From: Planctomycetota bacterium
Lineage (GTDB): Bacteria > Planctomycetota > Planctomycetia > Pirellulales > UBA1268
Direction of reading: 5' to 3'
NCBI GenBank assembly: GCA_003669605.1
Contig: QWOP01000053.1
Coordinates: forward strand, 1 to 64,000
DNA: 64,000 nucleotides
Shown here: piece by piece, positions 9,725-19,347 of the stretch
How the letters are laid out: every line of letters starts with the position of its first letter
Numbering within the stretch: position 1 is the first letter of the stretch
Made by a program: the position numbers and the translations under genes
Notes under the pieces: generated by a model
What the model was told of the DNA's origin: nothing
The model's database searches: none
The model's input: only the letters and a program-made list of their open reading frames with translations

Positions 9725-11053
9725 ATGGCGTTGCCAGGCGGTTCAGAGGCGTTCCCGGGCATCGAACGGATCCGCTATGAGGGCCCGGCCACGAAGACCA
9801 TGCTCGCCTTCCGGCACTATGACGCCGACGCGATCGTGGAGGGGCAACCGATGCGCGATCACTTCCGCTTCGCCGTCTCGTACTGGCACACCTTCCGTGG
9901 CACCGGCAGCGACCCCTTCGGGGCACCGACGATGATCCGCCCGTGGGAGATCGGCGGCACCGACCTCGAGGCCGCCCTTCGCCGTGTGGAAGTGGCCTTC
10001 GAATTCATGGAGAAGCTCGGGGTTGGCTTCTACTGTTTCCACGACCGCGATGTGGCTCCGGAAGGGCACTCGCTCAGCGAGTCTCACCGGAATCTCGACA
10101 CCGTCGCTTCCGCTCTCGCCGCCCACCAACAGACAAGTGGCATCCGCCTCCTCTGGGGCACCGCCAACCTCTTCTCCCATCCCCGCTACGTCCACGGCGC
10201 CGCCACCAGTTGCAACGCCGATGTGTTTGCCTTCGCCGCCGCGCAGGTGAAGAAGGCGATCGAGGTGACGCATGCCCTCGGCGGACAAGGCTATGTCTTC
10301 TGGGGTGGCCGCGAGGGCTACCAGTGCCTGTGGAACACCGACATGAAGCGGGAGATCGACCATCTCGCCCGCTTCATGCACATGGCCGTCGACCATGCCC
10401 GGAAGATCGGCTTCGAGGGGCAGTTCTACTTCGAACCCAAGCCCCGCGAGCCCACCAAGCACCAGTACGACTACGACTGTGCCGCCTGCATCAACTTCCT
10501 CCGCGCCTACGGCCTGGAGAAGCATGTGAAGATGAACATCGAAACCAACCATGCCACGCTCGCCGGCCACGAGATGCAGCACGAACTGGAATACGCGGGC
10601 ATGCAGGGATTCCTGGGCTCGATCGACGCCAACACCGGCGACCCGCTCCTCGGCTGGGACACAGACCAGTTCCCCACCGACATCTATCTGACAACCCGGA
10701 TCATGCTCACGCTGCTGAAGTACGGCGGCATCGCCCCCGGCGGCGTGAATTTCGACGCCAAGGTGCGGCGGGAGAGTTTTGAGCCGGTCGATCTGTTCCA
10801 CGCCCACATCGGCGGCATGGATGCCTTCGCCCGCGGGCTGAAGATCGCCGCTCAGATCCGGGCCGACGGAACACTGCAGCGACTCCTCGATGAGCGCTAC
10901 GCCAGTTGGTCCGGGCCGCTGGGCCGGCGGATCGAGGCCGGGAGCGAGAGTTTTGAGTCGCTGGAGAGGGAGATGCTCGCCAAGGGCGACTCCACCCCTT
11001 GCAGCAGCGGCCGGCAGGAGTTGTTTGAGAACCTCATCAACACCTACCTCTAA
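9725..11053 (+). CDS. xylA: Xylose isomerase
   Basis: Interconverts D-xylose and D-xylulose (and glucose/fructose). The 442-aa length and sequence fit the longer class II enzymes: [32 protein letters not shown] with the catalytic His, [12 protein letters not shown], the metal-binding Glu in [16 protein letters not shown], the [11 protein letters not shown] segment, and [17 protein letters not shown] near the C-terminus. The start is supported by AGGAG at 9711-9715, nine bases before ATG. No xylulokinase or sugar transporter is beside it, so the physiological sugar is not shown by context. Confidence 0.97.
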   Translation: MALPGGSEAFPGIERIRYEGPATKTMLAFRHYDADAIVEGQPMRDHFRFAVSYWHTFRGTGSDPFGAPTMIRPWEIGGTDLEAALRRVEVAFEFMEKLGVGFYCFHDRDVAPEGHSLSESHRNLDTVASALAAHQQTSGIRLLWGTANLFSHPRYVHGAATSCNADVFAFAAAQVKKAIEVTHALGGQGYVFWGGREGYQCLWNTDMKREIDHLARFMHMAVDHARKIGFEGQFYFEPKPREPTKHQYDYDCAACINFLRAYGLEKHVKMNIETNHATLAGHEMQHELEYAGMQGFLGSIDANTGDPLLGWDTDQFPTDIYLTTRIMLTLLKYGGIAPGGVNFDAKVRRESFEPVDLFHAHIGGMDAFARGLKIAAQIRADGTLQRLLDERYASWSGPLGRRIEAGSESFESLEREMLAKGDSTPCSSGRQELFENLINTYL

Positions 11054-11094
11054 TCCAGACTCTCCTCCAGAAGTCCGGAATCTATCCGTGGCGG

Positions 11095-11412
11095 ATGGTG
11101 GTCCGAATACCGGTGGTCCTGCCGATGGGTGAACTGCATCTCAAGGTCGTGCCCGGATCGTCGCGCGACGCGATTGCGGGTTGGCTGGGGAACCGCCTCA
11201 AGATCAAGGTCCGCCAACCTCCCGAGAAGGGAAGGGCCAACGATGCCGTCACCGACTTGCTGGCCAAGGCCCTGGGGATCAGCAGCAACTCCCTTTCCCT
11301 CGCGTCGGGGGCCACGTCGGCCTTGAAGACCTTCGCCATTCCCTCACTCGATGACGAGGAGATTCGCCGCCGCCTCGATGGTGTGGACAGCCCCCCCAAG
11401 AGAGAGAACTAA
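11095..11412 (+). CDS. YggU/DUF167 family protein
   Basis: A 105-aa protein with the DUF167 signature: VVPGSSRDAIAGW followed by LKIKVRQPPEKGRAN and a helix-rich AVTDLLAKALG segment. The family is widespread and its biochemical function is not settled. It begins 41 bases after xylA and may be read through from it. The start could also be M11 (ATG 11125), since the first ten residues are not conserved. Confidence 0.85.
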   Translation: MVVRIPVVLPMGELHLKVVPGSSRDAIAGWLGNRLKIKVRQPPEKGRANDAVTDLLAKALGISSNSLSLASGATSALKTFAIPSLDDEEIRRRLDGVDSPPKREN

Positions 11413-11559
11413 CGACCCTCAGGCATTCCGATAGACTCAGTGTGTATGTGTTCCCATGCCCGAGTCGGCTTCATTTTTCCCAGGTGCTCGCTCGGCCTCT
11501 TGGCAGCGATTGCGCCCCTTGCCGCTCTCCGACACCTGTTCGCGTGGACTTTTAAATCC

Positions 11560-12111
11560 ATGACACGTTTCGCCATCAGAAAGCATGATCCATCGTCCCG
11601 CCGGGCGCTCCTCCTCGGCACGGCGCTTGTGCTTCTGACTGGGGGCTGCTCAGCATCCGGGCGGGTGGCTGCCCGCCGGCTGCTCGATGACATGTCGACG
11701 GGAAACCGCAAGTTGGCAACCACCATCACCCGCTTCAACGAGGTCCTCTTGGAGCGGGTCAACGACAAGTGTAACGACGAAGCGGTGCTCAACTCCCTGG
11801 AGGGAGTCCGGGCCCTGATCCGCGAACTCGACGAGGCGTCGCAGGGCTGGAAGATCCCGGAAACCGTCGAGGCGGTTGCTGTGGTGAAGGCCTACCGCGA
11901 CCACCTGGCCGGTCGCGACTCCCTGTTCGCCGAGAAGGTGCCGCTGATCCTCGAATCCCTCGCTGTGCCAGAATTGACCAAGGCGGAGCGTTCCAAACGC
12001 ACCAAGGGGGTCTTCGACCAGATCCGCGTGGCGGAGAAGAAATCGCTCAAGGCTCTCCGCGATGAACAGCGGAAGTTCGCCGCCTCGGCCGGAATCTTCG
12101 CCTACGACTGA
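11560..12111 (+). CDS. Small lipoprotein of unknown function
   Basis: The 183-aa product begins with a basic n-region (MTRFAIRKHDPSSRR), a hydrophobic stretch and the lipobox LTGGC, so it should be lipid-anchored. The mature part is helical and charged (about residues 50-180) with no motif I recognise. A longer frame exists from 11440, but the ATG at 11560 puts the signal peptide at the N-terminus. TTTTAAAT just precedes this start. Confidence 0.7.
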   Translation: MTRFAIRKHDPSSRRALLLGTALVLLTGGCSASGRVAARRLLDDMSTGNRKLATTITRFNEVLLERVNDKCNDEAVLNSLEGVRALIRELDEASQGWKIPETVEAVAVVKAYRDHLAGRDSLFAEKVPLILESLAVPELTKAERSKRTKGVFDQIRVAEKKSLKALRDEQRKFAASAGIFAYD

Positions 12112-12187
12112 TCTCGTGCCCAACTGACTTTTGCGCAAACCTGACGCTGGAGGGCCATGGGGGCACTCTTCTCGCGGAGGCCTCCGC

Positions 12188-13279
12188 TCACTCTTTGCCT
12201 CCGGAGTGGGCCGGGGGGACTGCCAGCATTCGCGCCAGCCAGGCGTAGGCCTCTTCACGCTGGGCCGGTGGGAAATCGTGTTCGGCGTCAGGGGTCACCA
12301 GCACCAGGTGATCGCGGGCGGAAAAGAGTCCGTAGATCGGTTCCGCCGCCGCAAAGGCCCTGCGGACGCCAGCCACCGCAAAATTGTCGTCATCGGTGGG
12401 CGCGTTGGCGAAGAACCCCCGCGGCGCCAGCCCGGCGATCACCTCGGGAAAATCGAACGGCACTCGGGCCGGATCATTCCCGAACATGTCACGGATCCGC
12501 GGCATATAGGTGCGACTGGTCCAGCCCGCGAGGTTGCCGGAGAAATAGTCGGGAAAGGGGGTGAATCCGCAACTCGAGACAACCGCCTTCAACCGCGGCT
12601 CGAAGGCTGCGGTGAAGATCGCATTGTGCCCACCGAGGGAATGGCCGATGACGCCGATTTTATCCCCGTCGACTTCGGGCAGCGATTCGAGAAGATCGAC
12701 GCCACGGATGTTGTTCCAGACCGCCTTCATGCTTCCGCTGGCGTACCGAGTCTCTGCCAGTTCATCCGCCCAGCGGTACTCCCCGAAGCGGGGATAATCG
12801 GGCACCAGACAGACGTATCCCCGGCTGGCCAGTTCGTGGGCGTAGTGGAGATTTGGCAGCCCTCCCAGCCCGACCGGCTCATCCTTGCCGATGGCATTGG
12901 TCTGATGGAGGCAGAGCATCGCCGGCAGCCGTCGATCCCCCTCCGCTCCTGAAGCGTTCGGGGTCAGCAGCCAGGCAGGCACGCGATCGCCCACTTCGGC
13001 CGTGTAGGTGAGCTTGCGCCGTCGGTATCCGGGCAAGGCCTCGTCGCTGGTGACCTCCACCTCGAGCGGCACGCGGCGATCGTCGCCCGGCAGCGGGCCC
13101 ATCACCTCCTCCATCCGCCGGCGGATGGCGGGGACTTTCTCCAGCCATTCCGCGGCGGTCGCCGCCTGTGGCTCCACTTTTTCAAGCCTCTCACTCGCCG
13201 CCGCGATCACCGCGCAGCCTACCAGGCAGACCGCCACAAAAACCCGAGAGAGCGGGGCCATGATTGCTCCGTTGTGCAT
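12188..13279 (-). CDS. Secreted alpha/beta hydrolase (dienelactone-hydrolase-like)
   Basis: A 363-aa predicted secreted hydrolase. The N-terminus is a signal peptide (RVFVAVCLVGCAVIAAASE); the LVGC within it could also be a lipobox. The catalytic core shows the nucleophile elbow GHSLGG near residue 210, an oxyanion-region MLCLHQTN, and a C-terminal TPDAEHDFPPAQRE that supplies the likely catalytic His. Families of this type in planctomycetes are usually annotated as acetyl xylan esterase or dienelactone hydrolase; the true substrate is unknown. It lies downstream of glnD on the same strand with a 113-base gap. Confidence 0.8.
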   Translation of the reverse strand: MHNGAIMAPLSRVFVAVCLVGCAVIAAASERLEKVEPQAATAAEWLEKVPAIRRRMEEVMGPLPGDDRRVPLEVEVTSDEALPGYRRRKLTYTAEVGDRVPAWLLTPNASGAEGDRRLPAMLCLHQTNAIGKDEPVGLGGLPNLHYAHELASRGYVCLVPDYPRFGEYRWADELAETRYASGSMKAVWNNIRGVDLLESLPEVDGDKIGVIGHSLGGHNAIFTAAFEPRLKAVVSSCGFTPFPDYFSGNLAGWTSRTYMPRIRDMFGNDPARVPFDFPEVIAGLAPRGFFANAPTDDDNFAVAGVRRAFAAAEPIYGLFSARDHLVLVTPDAEHDFPPAQREEAYAWLARMLAVPPAHSGGKE

Positions 13280-13392
13280 CTCGAACCACTTTTAATAGTG
13301 ACCACTCTTTTGAACTGCCGCGTCCTCGACCCTCGCCCCCCGACGGCGGTGAACAGACCGGCTTCGCAGGCCATGCCCCTGATCGGCCCCAC

Positions 13393-16152
13393 TCAGCGTG
13401 CCGACGCCACTGCCTCGACGGCCCGGCGCAGCGCCTCCAGCCGCTCCTGGTCCACGATCTTGCCCCCCGCATGATCCGTGAGGTGAAAGGCATCGACGAC
13501 TTGATCGAGATAGGTGCCGATCTTCGCCGCCTGCACCGACACTCCGGCGTCAAACAGCACCCTGGCAATCGACGAGAGCAGGCCGGGGGAATCGTTGGCG
13601 AATACCTCGAGAATCGTCGAGCGCTGTGAACTGTCATTGTCGATGAGCACCCGTACCGGCGTGTGCATCGCGGGATTGGGGCGCGGTGCGAGCGGGTTGA
13701 GCCGCCGCGCAATCTCCGGCACTGCCTCCGCCTTCAAGGCCGTGCGGATCGCTGCCGAGATGTCGGCCAGCCGGTCGGCGGGCGGGGCGCCGGCGTAGTC
13801 GGGGTCGAGGACCACGAAGTGGTCGATCACCAGGCCATCGTCGAGCGTGTGGATGTCGGCGGCAAGAACCTCCAGACGCTCTGCCGCCAGCGCCCCGGTG
13901 AGCCGGTGGAAGACCCCCGGTGCCACATCCTCGCGCGTGCCGACCGTGACCGCCAGGGTGGATGTCTCGGGCTGCCAACGGGTTGCCACAAATGCCTTGT
14001 CGGCTGGCAGCCTCGCCAATTGCACCAACTCCTCGATGATCCGTGAGGGCTGGGTATCGCGGAGGTAGGAGATTGGGAGCTGGCGTCCGATCCGCACCAC
14101 CGGATCGTCCACCTCCCATTCCGCGAGCAGGCCCTCAAGATCGCGCCGGTGCCGCTCGGCCAGCGCCGACGGGCTCTCGCCATCGAGAACACCGAGGGTA
14201 TGGAGGTGGAGGTCGCGGAGAAGATCCGCTTTCCATTTTGTCCATACCCCTGGCCCCACCGCAGCCACGTCCGATGCGGTCAGCACCGAGAGCATCCGCA
14301 GCACCTCCGGCGATCCAACATCGCACGCCAGACGAACGACCAAACTCTCGTCGGAAGCATCGCGGCGAAAGGCGAGATGGGCCATCACGAGATGGCGGTG
14401 GACGAGGAATTCCACGATTTTCACTTCGTTCTCGGTGAGCCCCAACCGCGTCGCGATCCGGACTGCAATCCTCCGCCCCACCTCGCTGTGGTCTTCCTCG
14501 TAGCCCTTGCCGAGATCGTGAATCAACAGCGCCAGCATCAAGACCCGTTTCCGGCCGATCTGTCGCCACACGTCGCCGAGCCACCCACTGTCGCCCGCCA
14601 GTGCCGCCGCGAGTTCGACAGCCCGGATCGAATGCTCGTCGACGGTGTACTTGTGGTAGTTGTTGAATTGCAGCAGATCGCGGGCATGGGCGAAATCGGG
14701 GATGAGCCGCTCCAGCAGCCCGATCTCGTGCAGCCTCCGCAACGATTCGCCGATCCGCTGCGGCCTTTCGAGGATTGCGAGGAACCGCTCCCGCTCCTCT
14801 GCCAACAGCGATGGAGGATCATCACCCACCGGGGACGCGTCCCGACGCGGTGCCAGCCAGCCAACATCGGGCCCGGCCGTCGCGGCGTCGCCGCTGTGCT
14901 GCGGAAGTTCGCTGGCATCCACTCGGAGCGTGTTGGCCGCGCGGATGGCATGCCAACTCTCCGCGTCGATCGGCAGTCCATAGAGCTGCGAAAGTTCTAT
15001 GAGGCGGAGGATCGCCGCCGGAGTGGCAGCCACCTCGTCCCGGGCGTCAGGGAGCACCTGAAGAGCTGTGGGGCCCACCAGATACCGACCCTCGATCCGG
15101 TGGCCAAGCATCCCCTCCACCCAGCTCCGCAACCGGTGGGGCCTACGACCGCGGGCCTCGAGCCCCTCGACAACTCCCAGCACTCCGCGGGTGTGGCGAA
15201 AGTAATCCCGCATCATCCGCTCCACCGGCAACAAGCCTCCCAGCGGCAGGATCCCCGCTTGCCGGGCCAGCCGCTGCTGGTGGTCGCGGGTGAGATCGTC
15301 GGCGCACCGCCCGGCATGGAGGTGGAGATCGATGCGGACCCCCGTGAGGAATTCGGCCGCGGCACGGAGCGTCTGCACGTCGCGTGAGGAGATCACCCCC
15401 CGCTCGGCAAGCGTGCCGGGATCGCTCGTGCCCTCGGCCATGAACCCCAACCAGCGGACCATCTGGATGTCCCGCAGCCCACCGGGGGAACGTTTGACGT
15501 TTGGCTCGAGGAGCGACATCGACTCGCCATACTTCGCCTTCTCGCTTGCACGGGCCTCCAGCAGCAGCCTCGTCAGCCGTGGTTGTCCCCGTGCGGCCAG
15601 GCCACGCAGCTGTTCGGCGAGCCGCTGGAGAAGGTCGCCGGCTCCCCACAACGGCCTGGCATCGATCAAGGAACTCATCACCGCCGCATCGGTCCGTGCC
15701 AGCCGGACCGCGTCGTCAACCGTCCGCACGCTCTGCCCCACTTCGACACCGGCATCGCACAGATCCTGGAGCAGCCGCCGTGCTGAGGCTGTGAGCAACT
15801 CGCTCCCGCTGTCTCCGGCTGCCGGCAGATCATGCAAGAGCATCAAGTCGACGTCGGAGAAGGGAGCCATCTCGCGTCTCCCGTAGCCGCCATGGGCCAC
15901 CAGCACCAGCCGACCCCCAAGCAAGCTCGCTCCCCCCGGGGGGAGATCGGCGACCACCGCCTGCCAGAGCCCGTCCACGAGGCTGTCAGTGGCGTCAGAG
16001 GCTCTGGCGGCCGTCTCCACCGCGGCTACCCCCGCTCCGTGGGAGGCAGCCATCGCCTCCCGCAGTTCACCGAGAGCCACCCGGGCCCGGATCACGGACG
16101 GGCGGAACGCCGTCAAAGCAACGTCTTTCCCAGCGGACTGCGGCATGCTCAC
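13393..16152 (-). CDS. glnD: [Protein-PII] uridylyltransferase / uridylyl-removing enzyme
   Basis: Senses nitrogen status (glutamine) and reversibly uridylylates PII proteins. The 919-aa product has the expected order: nucleotidyltransferase domain with GGYGRREMAPFSDVDL (about 88-103), a linker region with LEPNVKRSPGGLRDIQ, an HD domain with LLIHDLGKGYEEDHSEVG (about 540-558) for uridylyl removal, and two C-terminal ACT domains (about 725-800 and 835-910). The first codon is GTG at 16152, sharing GTGA with the stop of the upstream adenosyltransferase; an in-frame ATG is two codons later (16146). The only PII-like gene in the window is sbtB at 42.6 kb, which is not a classical GlnB. Confidence 0.95.
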   Translation of the reverse strand: MSMPQSAGKDVALTAFRPSVIRARVALGELREAMAASHGAGVAAVETAARASDATDSLVDGLWQAVVADLPPGGASLLGGRLVLVAHGGYGRREMAPFSDVDLMLLHDLPAAGDSGSELLTASARRLLQDLCDAGVEVGQSVRTVDDAVRLARTDAAVMSSLIDARPLWGAGDLLQRLAEQLRGLAARGQPRLTRLLLEARASEKAKYGESMSLLEPNVKRSPGGLRDIQMVRWLGFMAEGTSDPGTLAERGVISSRDVQTLRAAAEFLTGVRIDLHLHAGRCADDLTRDHQQRLARQAGILPLGGLLPVERMMRDYFRHTRGVLGVVEGLEARGRRPHRLRSWVEGMLGHRIEGRYLVGPTALQVLPDARDEVAATPAAILRLIELSQLYGLPIDAESWHAIRAANTLRVDASELPQHSGDAATAGPDVGWLAPRRDASPVGDDPPSLLAEERERFLAILERPQRIGESLRRLHEIGLLERLIPDFAHARDLLQFNNYHKYTVDEHSIRAVELAAALAGDSGWLGDVWRQIGRKRVLMLALLIHDLGKGYEEDHSEVGRRIAVRIATRLGLTENEVKIVEFLVHRHLVMAHLAFRRDASDESLVVRLACDVGSPEVLRMLSVLTASDVAAVGPGVWTKWKADLLRDLHLHTLGVLDGESPSALAERHRRDLEGLLAEWEVDDPVVRIGRQLPISYLRDTQPSRIIEELVQLARLPADKAFVATRWQPETSTLAVTVGTREDVAPGVFHRLTGALAAERLEVLAADIHTLDDGLVIDHFVVLDPDYAGAPPADRLADISAAIRTALKAEAVPEIARRLNPLAPRPNPAMHTPVRVLIDNDSSQRSTILEVFANDSPGLLSSIARVLFDAGVSVQAAKIGTYLDQVVDAFHLTDHAGGKIVDQERLEALRRAVEAVASAR

Positions 16153-16694
16153 TTCCGTGAAGGCTGCCAGGGATCGTCCGCCACCCGCTCCTGACGGTTG
16201 GCGTACCTGGCGAGGACGAAGAGCAGGTCGCCAAGGCGGTTGAGATACTCAATGGCGTTGACGGGAATCGCCGTATCGGGCATCGACGCCAGTTTCACGA
16301 CGCGGCGTTCGGCCCTCCGGCACACCGTGCGGGCGACATGCACCGCCGCCGCTAAGGGAGTGCCGGTGGGGAGAATGAACGAGGACAGGGAGGGAAGAAG
16401 TTCCTCGTGGCGGTCGATCGCCTTCTCCAGAGTCTCCACATGGGAAAGGCTGATCCGCTCCAGGGCGTCGCCCGGGGTCGCCAATTGGGCGCCGAGTTCG
16501 AACAGATCGCACTGGATCTGGCGGAGCAGTTCGTCGATCACGCCCGTGCCGGGGAGCGTGCGGATCAGCCCCAGATGGCTGTTGAGTTCGTCGACGGTGC
16601 CGAAGGCCTCGATCCGGGCATGGTCCTTCCGCACCCGCGGACCACCGAAGAGCCCCGTCTCCCCCGCATCGCCAGTCTTGGTGTAGATCTTCAT
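16149..16694 (-). CDS. pduO: ATP:cob(I)alamin adenosyltransferase (PduO type)
   Basis: Makes adenosylcobalamin from cob(I)alamin and ATP. The 181-aa protein starts with the canonical MKIYTKTGDAGETGLFGG and contains RIEAFGTVDELNSHLG, FILPTGTPLAAAVHVARTVCRRAERR and the NAIEYLNRLGDLLFVLARYAN segment, all family hallmarks. Start ATG at 16694 gives the family N-terminus. Its stop overlaps the GTG of glnD by four bases, so the two are translationally coupled. It is divergent from the TolB-like gene, with a 129-base gap that should hold both promoters. Confidence 0.95.
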   Translation of the reverse strand: MKIYTKTGDAGETGLFGGPRVRKDHARIEAFGTVDELNSHLGLIRTLPGTGVIDELLRQIQCDLFELGAQLATPGDALERISLSHVETLEKAIDRHEELLPSLSSFILPTGTPLAAAVHVARTVCRRAERRVVKLASMPDTAIPVNAIEYLNRLGDLLFVLARYANRQERVADDPWQPSRK

Positions 16695-16823
16695 GCATGC
16701 CTCCAGGCCATGGTGACGACTCCGGATCAGGGCGTTTTCCGGTCCGCGACCGGCAGCGCCCGACGTATACTGGGCGGGTCGGGAAAATCCTTCAACCCAG
16801 GCTGCTTGGAGCCCCTGTTCCAG

Positions 16824-18062
16824 ATGCACAATCACGCCCCCCCCCGCCCGCCGAGGGCTGGCCGGTGGATCAATCTCGTCGTCGCCTGCTCGGCTGCCAT
16901 CTTCTGTCCCGGTGCGGGCTGCCTCTGGATGCCTGCCTCCCCCGCCGCGGACAGTCCCAGCAGCAAACCGGAAAAGGAGCCCAGTCAAGGCTCTGCACCT
17001 GCTCGCAACGGGGCGGACCTCGAGGCCAACTATCTTTCGGCCCCGATCAAGATCACTGATGGCCTCACCAAAGCGGGGGAGGGCTACTTCTCCCCCGACT
17101 CCAGTCGGATCTGTTACCAGGGGGTGCCACAGGGCTACCCGTTCTACCAGATCTACATTCAGCCCTTCGACTCCCAGGCACCGCGGATCGCCACGCCTCT
17201 GTGCATCAGCTCGGGGCGTGGCCGGACCACCTGCAGTTGGTTCTCACCCGACGGCAAGCGGCTGCTGTTCGCCTCAAGCCACCTCGATCCCAAGCTCGAT
17301 ACGACGGAAGCTCTCGCTCGGGCCCAGGCGGAGGAAGATGCCCGCACAGGTCGACGGCGCCGCTACCAGTGGGATTTTGATCCCCAGATGGAAATCTTCA
17401 CCGCCGCCCTCGACGGCAGCAACCTGCGCCGGCTCACCGATAGCCCTGGCTACGACGCCGAATGCTCCTACTCTCCCGACGGGAAAAGGATCGTGTTTGT
17501 CAGCGACCGCGATGGCGATGCCGACATCTACATCGCCGACGCCGACGGCACGAACGTCCGCCAGATCACCAACCAGCCCGGCTACGACGGCGGCCCGTTC
17601 TTCTCCCCAGATGGCCGCTGGATCTGCTATCGCACCGACCGCGTGGAGAAGGACCTGCTCCAGGTCCACGTGCTGCGCGACGACGGCAGCGCCGATGTGG
17701 CGTTGACGGCAGGGCAGGGGGTGCGTTGGGCGCCGTACTGGCATCCCACGAAGCCCTGGCTGATCTGGACCGGCGCCGACCACTCCGACCCCACACAGCG
17801 GCCCAACTACGACCTCTGGGTGGCACGCTACGAAACTGACGGTGACACCTTCCGGGCCGGCCCGCCACTCCGCCTTACCGATCACAGTGGAGCCGACGTC
17901 CTGCCGGTGTTTTCACCCGACGGAGAGCTGTTGATGTGGACTGCCAGCCGGGACGGCGAGCGATCGACGAGCCAACTGTGGCTCTCGCGTCCGAACTTAG
18001 AGGCGATTGAAAACGACCTCCCGGCTGTCCCCGCGCCCGGATCGGCGGAGGCCAACCGATGA
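16824..18062 (+). CDS. TolB-like beta-propeller lipoprotein
   Basis: A 412-aa exported protein. The N-terminus has a signal peptide ending in a Cys-containing GAGC, compatible with lipidation. The rest is a series of PD40/WD40-like blades, each with an SPDG or SPDS core: YFSPDSSRICY, WFSPDGKRLLFAS, YSPDGKRIVFVSDRDGDADIYI, FFSPDGRWICYRTDR and FSPDGELLMWTASRDG. This is the TolB C-terminal propeller type; without other Tol genes nearby, membership of a Tol-Pal system is not shown. Its stop overlaps the proC start (ATGA at 18059-18062). Confidence 0.85.
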   Translation: MHNHAPPRPPRAGRWINLVVACSAAIFCPGAGCLWMPASPAADSPSSKPEKEPSQGSAPARNGADLEANYLSAPIKITDGLTKAGEGYFSPDSSRICYQGVPQGYPFYQIYIQPFDSQAPRIATPLCISSGRGRTTCSWFSPDGKRLLFASSHLDPKLDTTEALARAQAEEDARTGRRRRYQWDFDPQMEIFTAALDGSNLRRLTDSPGYDAECSYSPDGKRIVFVSDRDGDADIYIADADGTNVRQITNQPGYDGGPFFSPDGRWICYRTDRVEKDLLQVHVLRDDGSADVALTAGQGVRWAPYWHPTKPWLIWTGADHSDPTQRPNYDLWVARYETDGDTFRAGPPLRLTDHSGADVLPVFSPDGELLMWTASRDGERSTSQLWLSRPNLEAIENDLPAVPAPGSAEANR

Positions 18063-18934
18063 GTGTTCCCGCGTCGCAGCACAGTGCTTCTGGTATCGAT
18101 TCCGGCGGCGCTATCGTCCCGCTGGCCATGATCGGCGGCGGTCAGATGGCCTTGGCCCTGGCAGAGGGTTTCTGCCGGGCCGGGTTGCTCACACCAGCCG
18201 ATATCACTGTCTACGATCCGGTTCCGGCGGCCCGTGACCGGCTGGCCGCCCGGATTCCAGGCATCGGCCTCGCTCCTTCCGCCGCCGCGGCTGTCGCTGG
18301 CGCCGGAATGGTGTTCCTGGCGGTCAAGCCTCAGCACGTCGTCGCTGCCGCGGCTGAATTCGCCGCGGCGCTGCCGAGTGGGGCCACAGTGGTCTCGATT
18401 GTGGCTGGCCTGTCGATGGACAGCCTCCAGACGCTGTTGGGATCAAGGCGGATCATCCGCGTGATGCCCAATACTCCCTGCCTGGTGGGGAAGGGGGTCT
18501 CGGCCCTCTGCCGGTCGCCGGAGGTGCCAGCAGAGGCGGCATCCCAAGCCGCCCGCCTGCTGGGAGCGGTGGGGAGTGTTCACCAGGTCGATGAGCATCT
18601 GCTCGACGCCGTCACCGGTCTCTCCGGATCGGGCCCCGGATTCGTGGCTCTGGTGGTGGAGGCGCTCGCCGATGGCGGTGTCAAGGCTGGCCTGCCGAGG
18701 GCGCTTGCCCTCGCCCTGGCCACAGAAACGCTCTCCGGCACCGCCGCCCTGATCACCGAAACCGGTGAGCATCCCGCCCAGATCAAAGACCGGGTGGCGA
18801 GTCCCGGTGGCACGACCATCGCCGGACTGGCCGTGCTTGAGCAACGGGCAGTCCGAGCGGCGCTGATAGACGCCGTTGTGGCCGCTGCCGACCGGGCCAG
18901 AGCCCTCGGGCAGCGTTCTTCCGCCAGTGGTTGA
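18059..18934 (+). CDS. proC: Pyrroline-5-carboxylate reductase
   Basis: Last step of proline biosynthesis, reducing pyrroline-5-carboxylate with NAD(P)H. The 291-aa protein has the N-terminal dinucleotide loop LAMIGGGQMALALAEG (about 22-37), VFLAVKPQ, RVMPNTPCLVGKG, and the ProC signature GLSGSGPGFVALVVEALADGGVKAGLPRALA, followed by HPAQIKDRVASPGGTTIAGL. It is translationally coupled to the TolB-like gene by a 4-base overlap. The N-terminal ~18 residues ahead of the fold are extra. Confidence 0.96.
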   Translation: MSVPASQHSASGIDSGGAIVPLAMIGGGQMALALAEGFCRAGLLTPADITVYDPVPAARDRLAARIPGIGLAPSAAAAVAGAGMVFLAVKPQHVVAAAAEFAAALPSGATVVSIVAGLSMDSLQTLLGSRRIIRVMPNTPCLVGKGVSALCRSPEVPAEAASQAARLLGAVGSVHQVDEHLLDAVTGLSGSGPGFVALVVEALADGGVKAGLPRALALALATETLSGTAALITETGEHPAQIKDRVASPGGTTIAGLAVLEQRAVRAALIDAVVAAADRARALGQRSSASG

Positions 18935-18975
18935 AAGACCGCTCAGTCCAGATTTACGAGGGGCGCAGTCAGGCC

Positions 18976-19134
18976 TTACCGCCGGGGCTTCTTCTTCGCT
19001 GCCTTCGGCTTGGCCGACTTTGTCTTGGTCTTCGCGGCACTGACCTTGGACTTGGGGGCAGACTTCACCTTTCCGAACACATTGCTCCAACCGTCAGCGT
19101 ACGTACTGTTGGAACCGACACGGATCAAGGACAC
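18976..19134 (-). CDS. Small Lys-rich basic protein (52 aa)
   Basis: A short gene with a GTG start at 19134 and stop TAA at 18976. The N-terminal ~22 residues are uncharged and ordered-looking (start MSLIRVGSNSTYADGW, then SNVFGKVK), and the remaining 30 are a Lys/Ala/Pro tail ending AAKKKPRR, like histone H1-type tails. A perfect AGGAGG (19140-19145) lies five bases before GTG, immediately after an in-frame stop, so the start is unusually well defined. Role is unknown; nucleic-acid binding is an inference from charge alone. I recall similar short basic proteins in other planctomycetes but cannot verify this here. Confidence 0.72.
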   Translation of the reverse strand: MSLIRVGSNSTYADGWSNVFGKVKSAPKSKVSAAKTKTKSAKPKAAKKKPRR

Positions 19135-19139
19135 GAGGA

Positions 19140-19145
19140 CCTCCT
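19140..19145 (-). promoter_or_regulatory. Perfect Shine-Dalgarno for the 52-aa basic protein
   Basis: Minus-strand AGGAGG, spaced five bases from the GTG at 19134. Most genes in this window have weak or no such site, so this one suggests strong translation. Confidence 0.75.
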
Positions 19146-19347
19146 AGTGTTGGGGGACGGGTTGGACTGGCTGCGGGTTCGATTGGCTGCGGGGGGCTTT
19201 GTTTCGGGCTGGCGATGCACCCCGGGCTCCGATCCACGCCAGTCGTCTTTCGACAGCCGGCATGGCCGCTGACTCGTCACCATTTGTTCTGTGGTGTTAG
19301 CGATCATGCAGGGGGAGGTCAAGGATGAACGCCACGGGAAGGTGGTT

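Noticed and set aside
14149-15387. Plus-strand open frame of 412 codons
   Set aside because: Antisense to glnD, which shows intact nucleotidyltransferase, HD and ACT motifs.
19125-19322. 65-codon minus-strand frame upstream of the 52-aa gene
   Set aside because: Overlaps the start of the better supported basic-protein gene in another frame and shows no ordered sequence or ribosome site.
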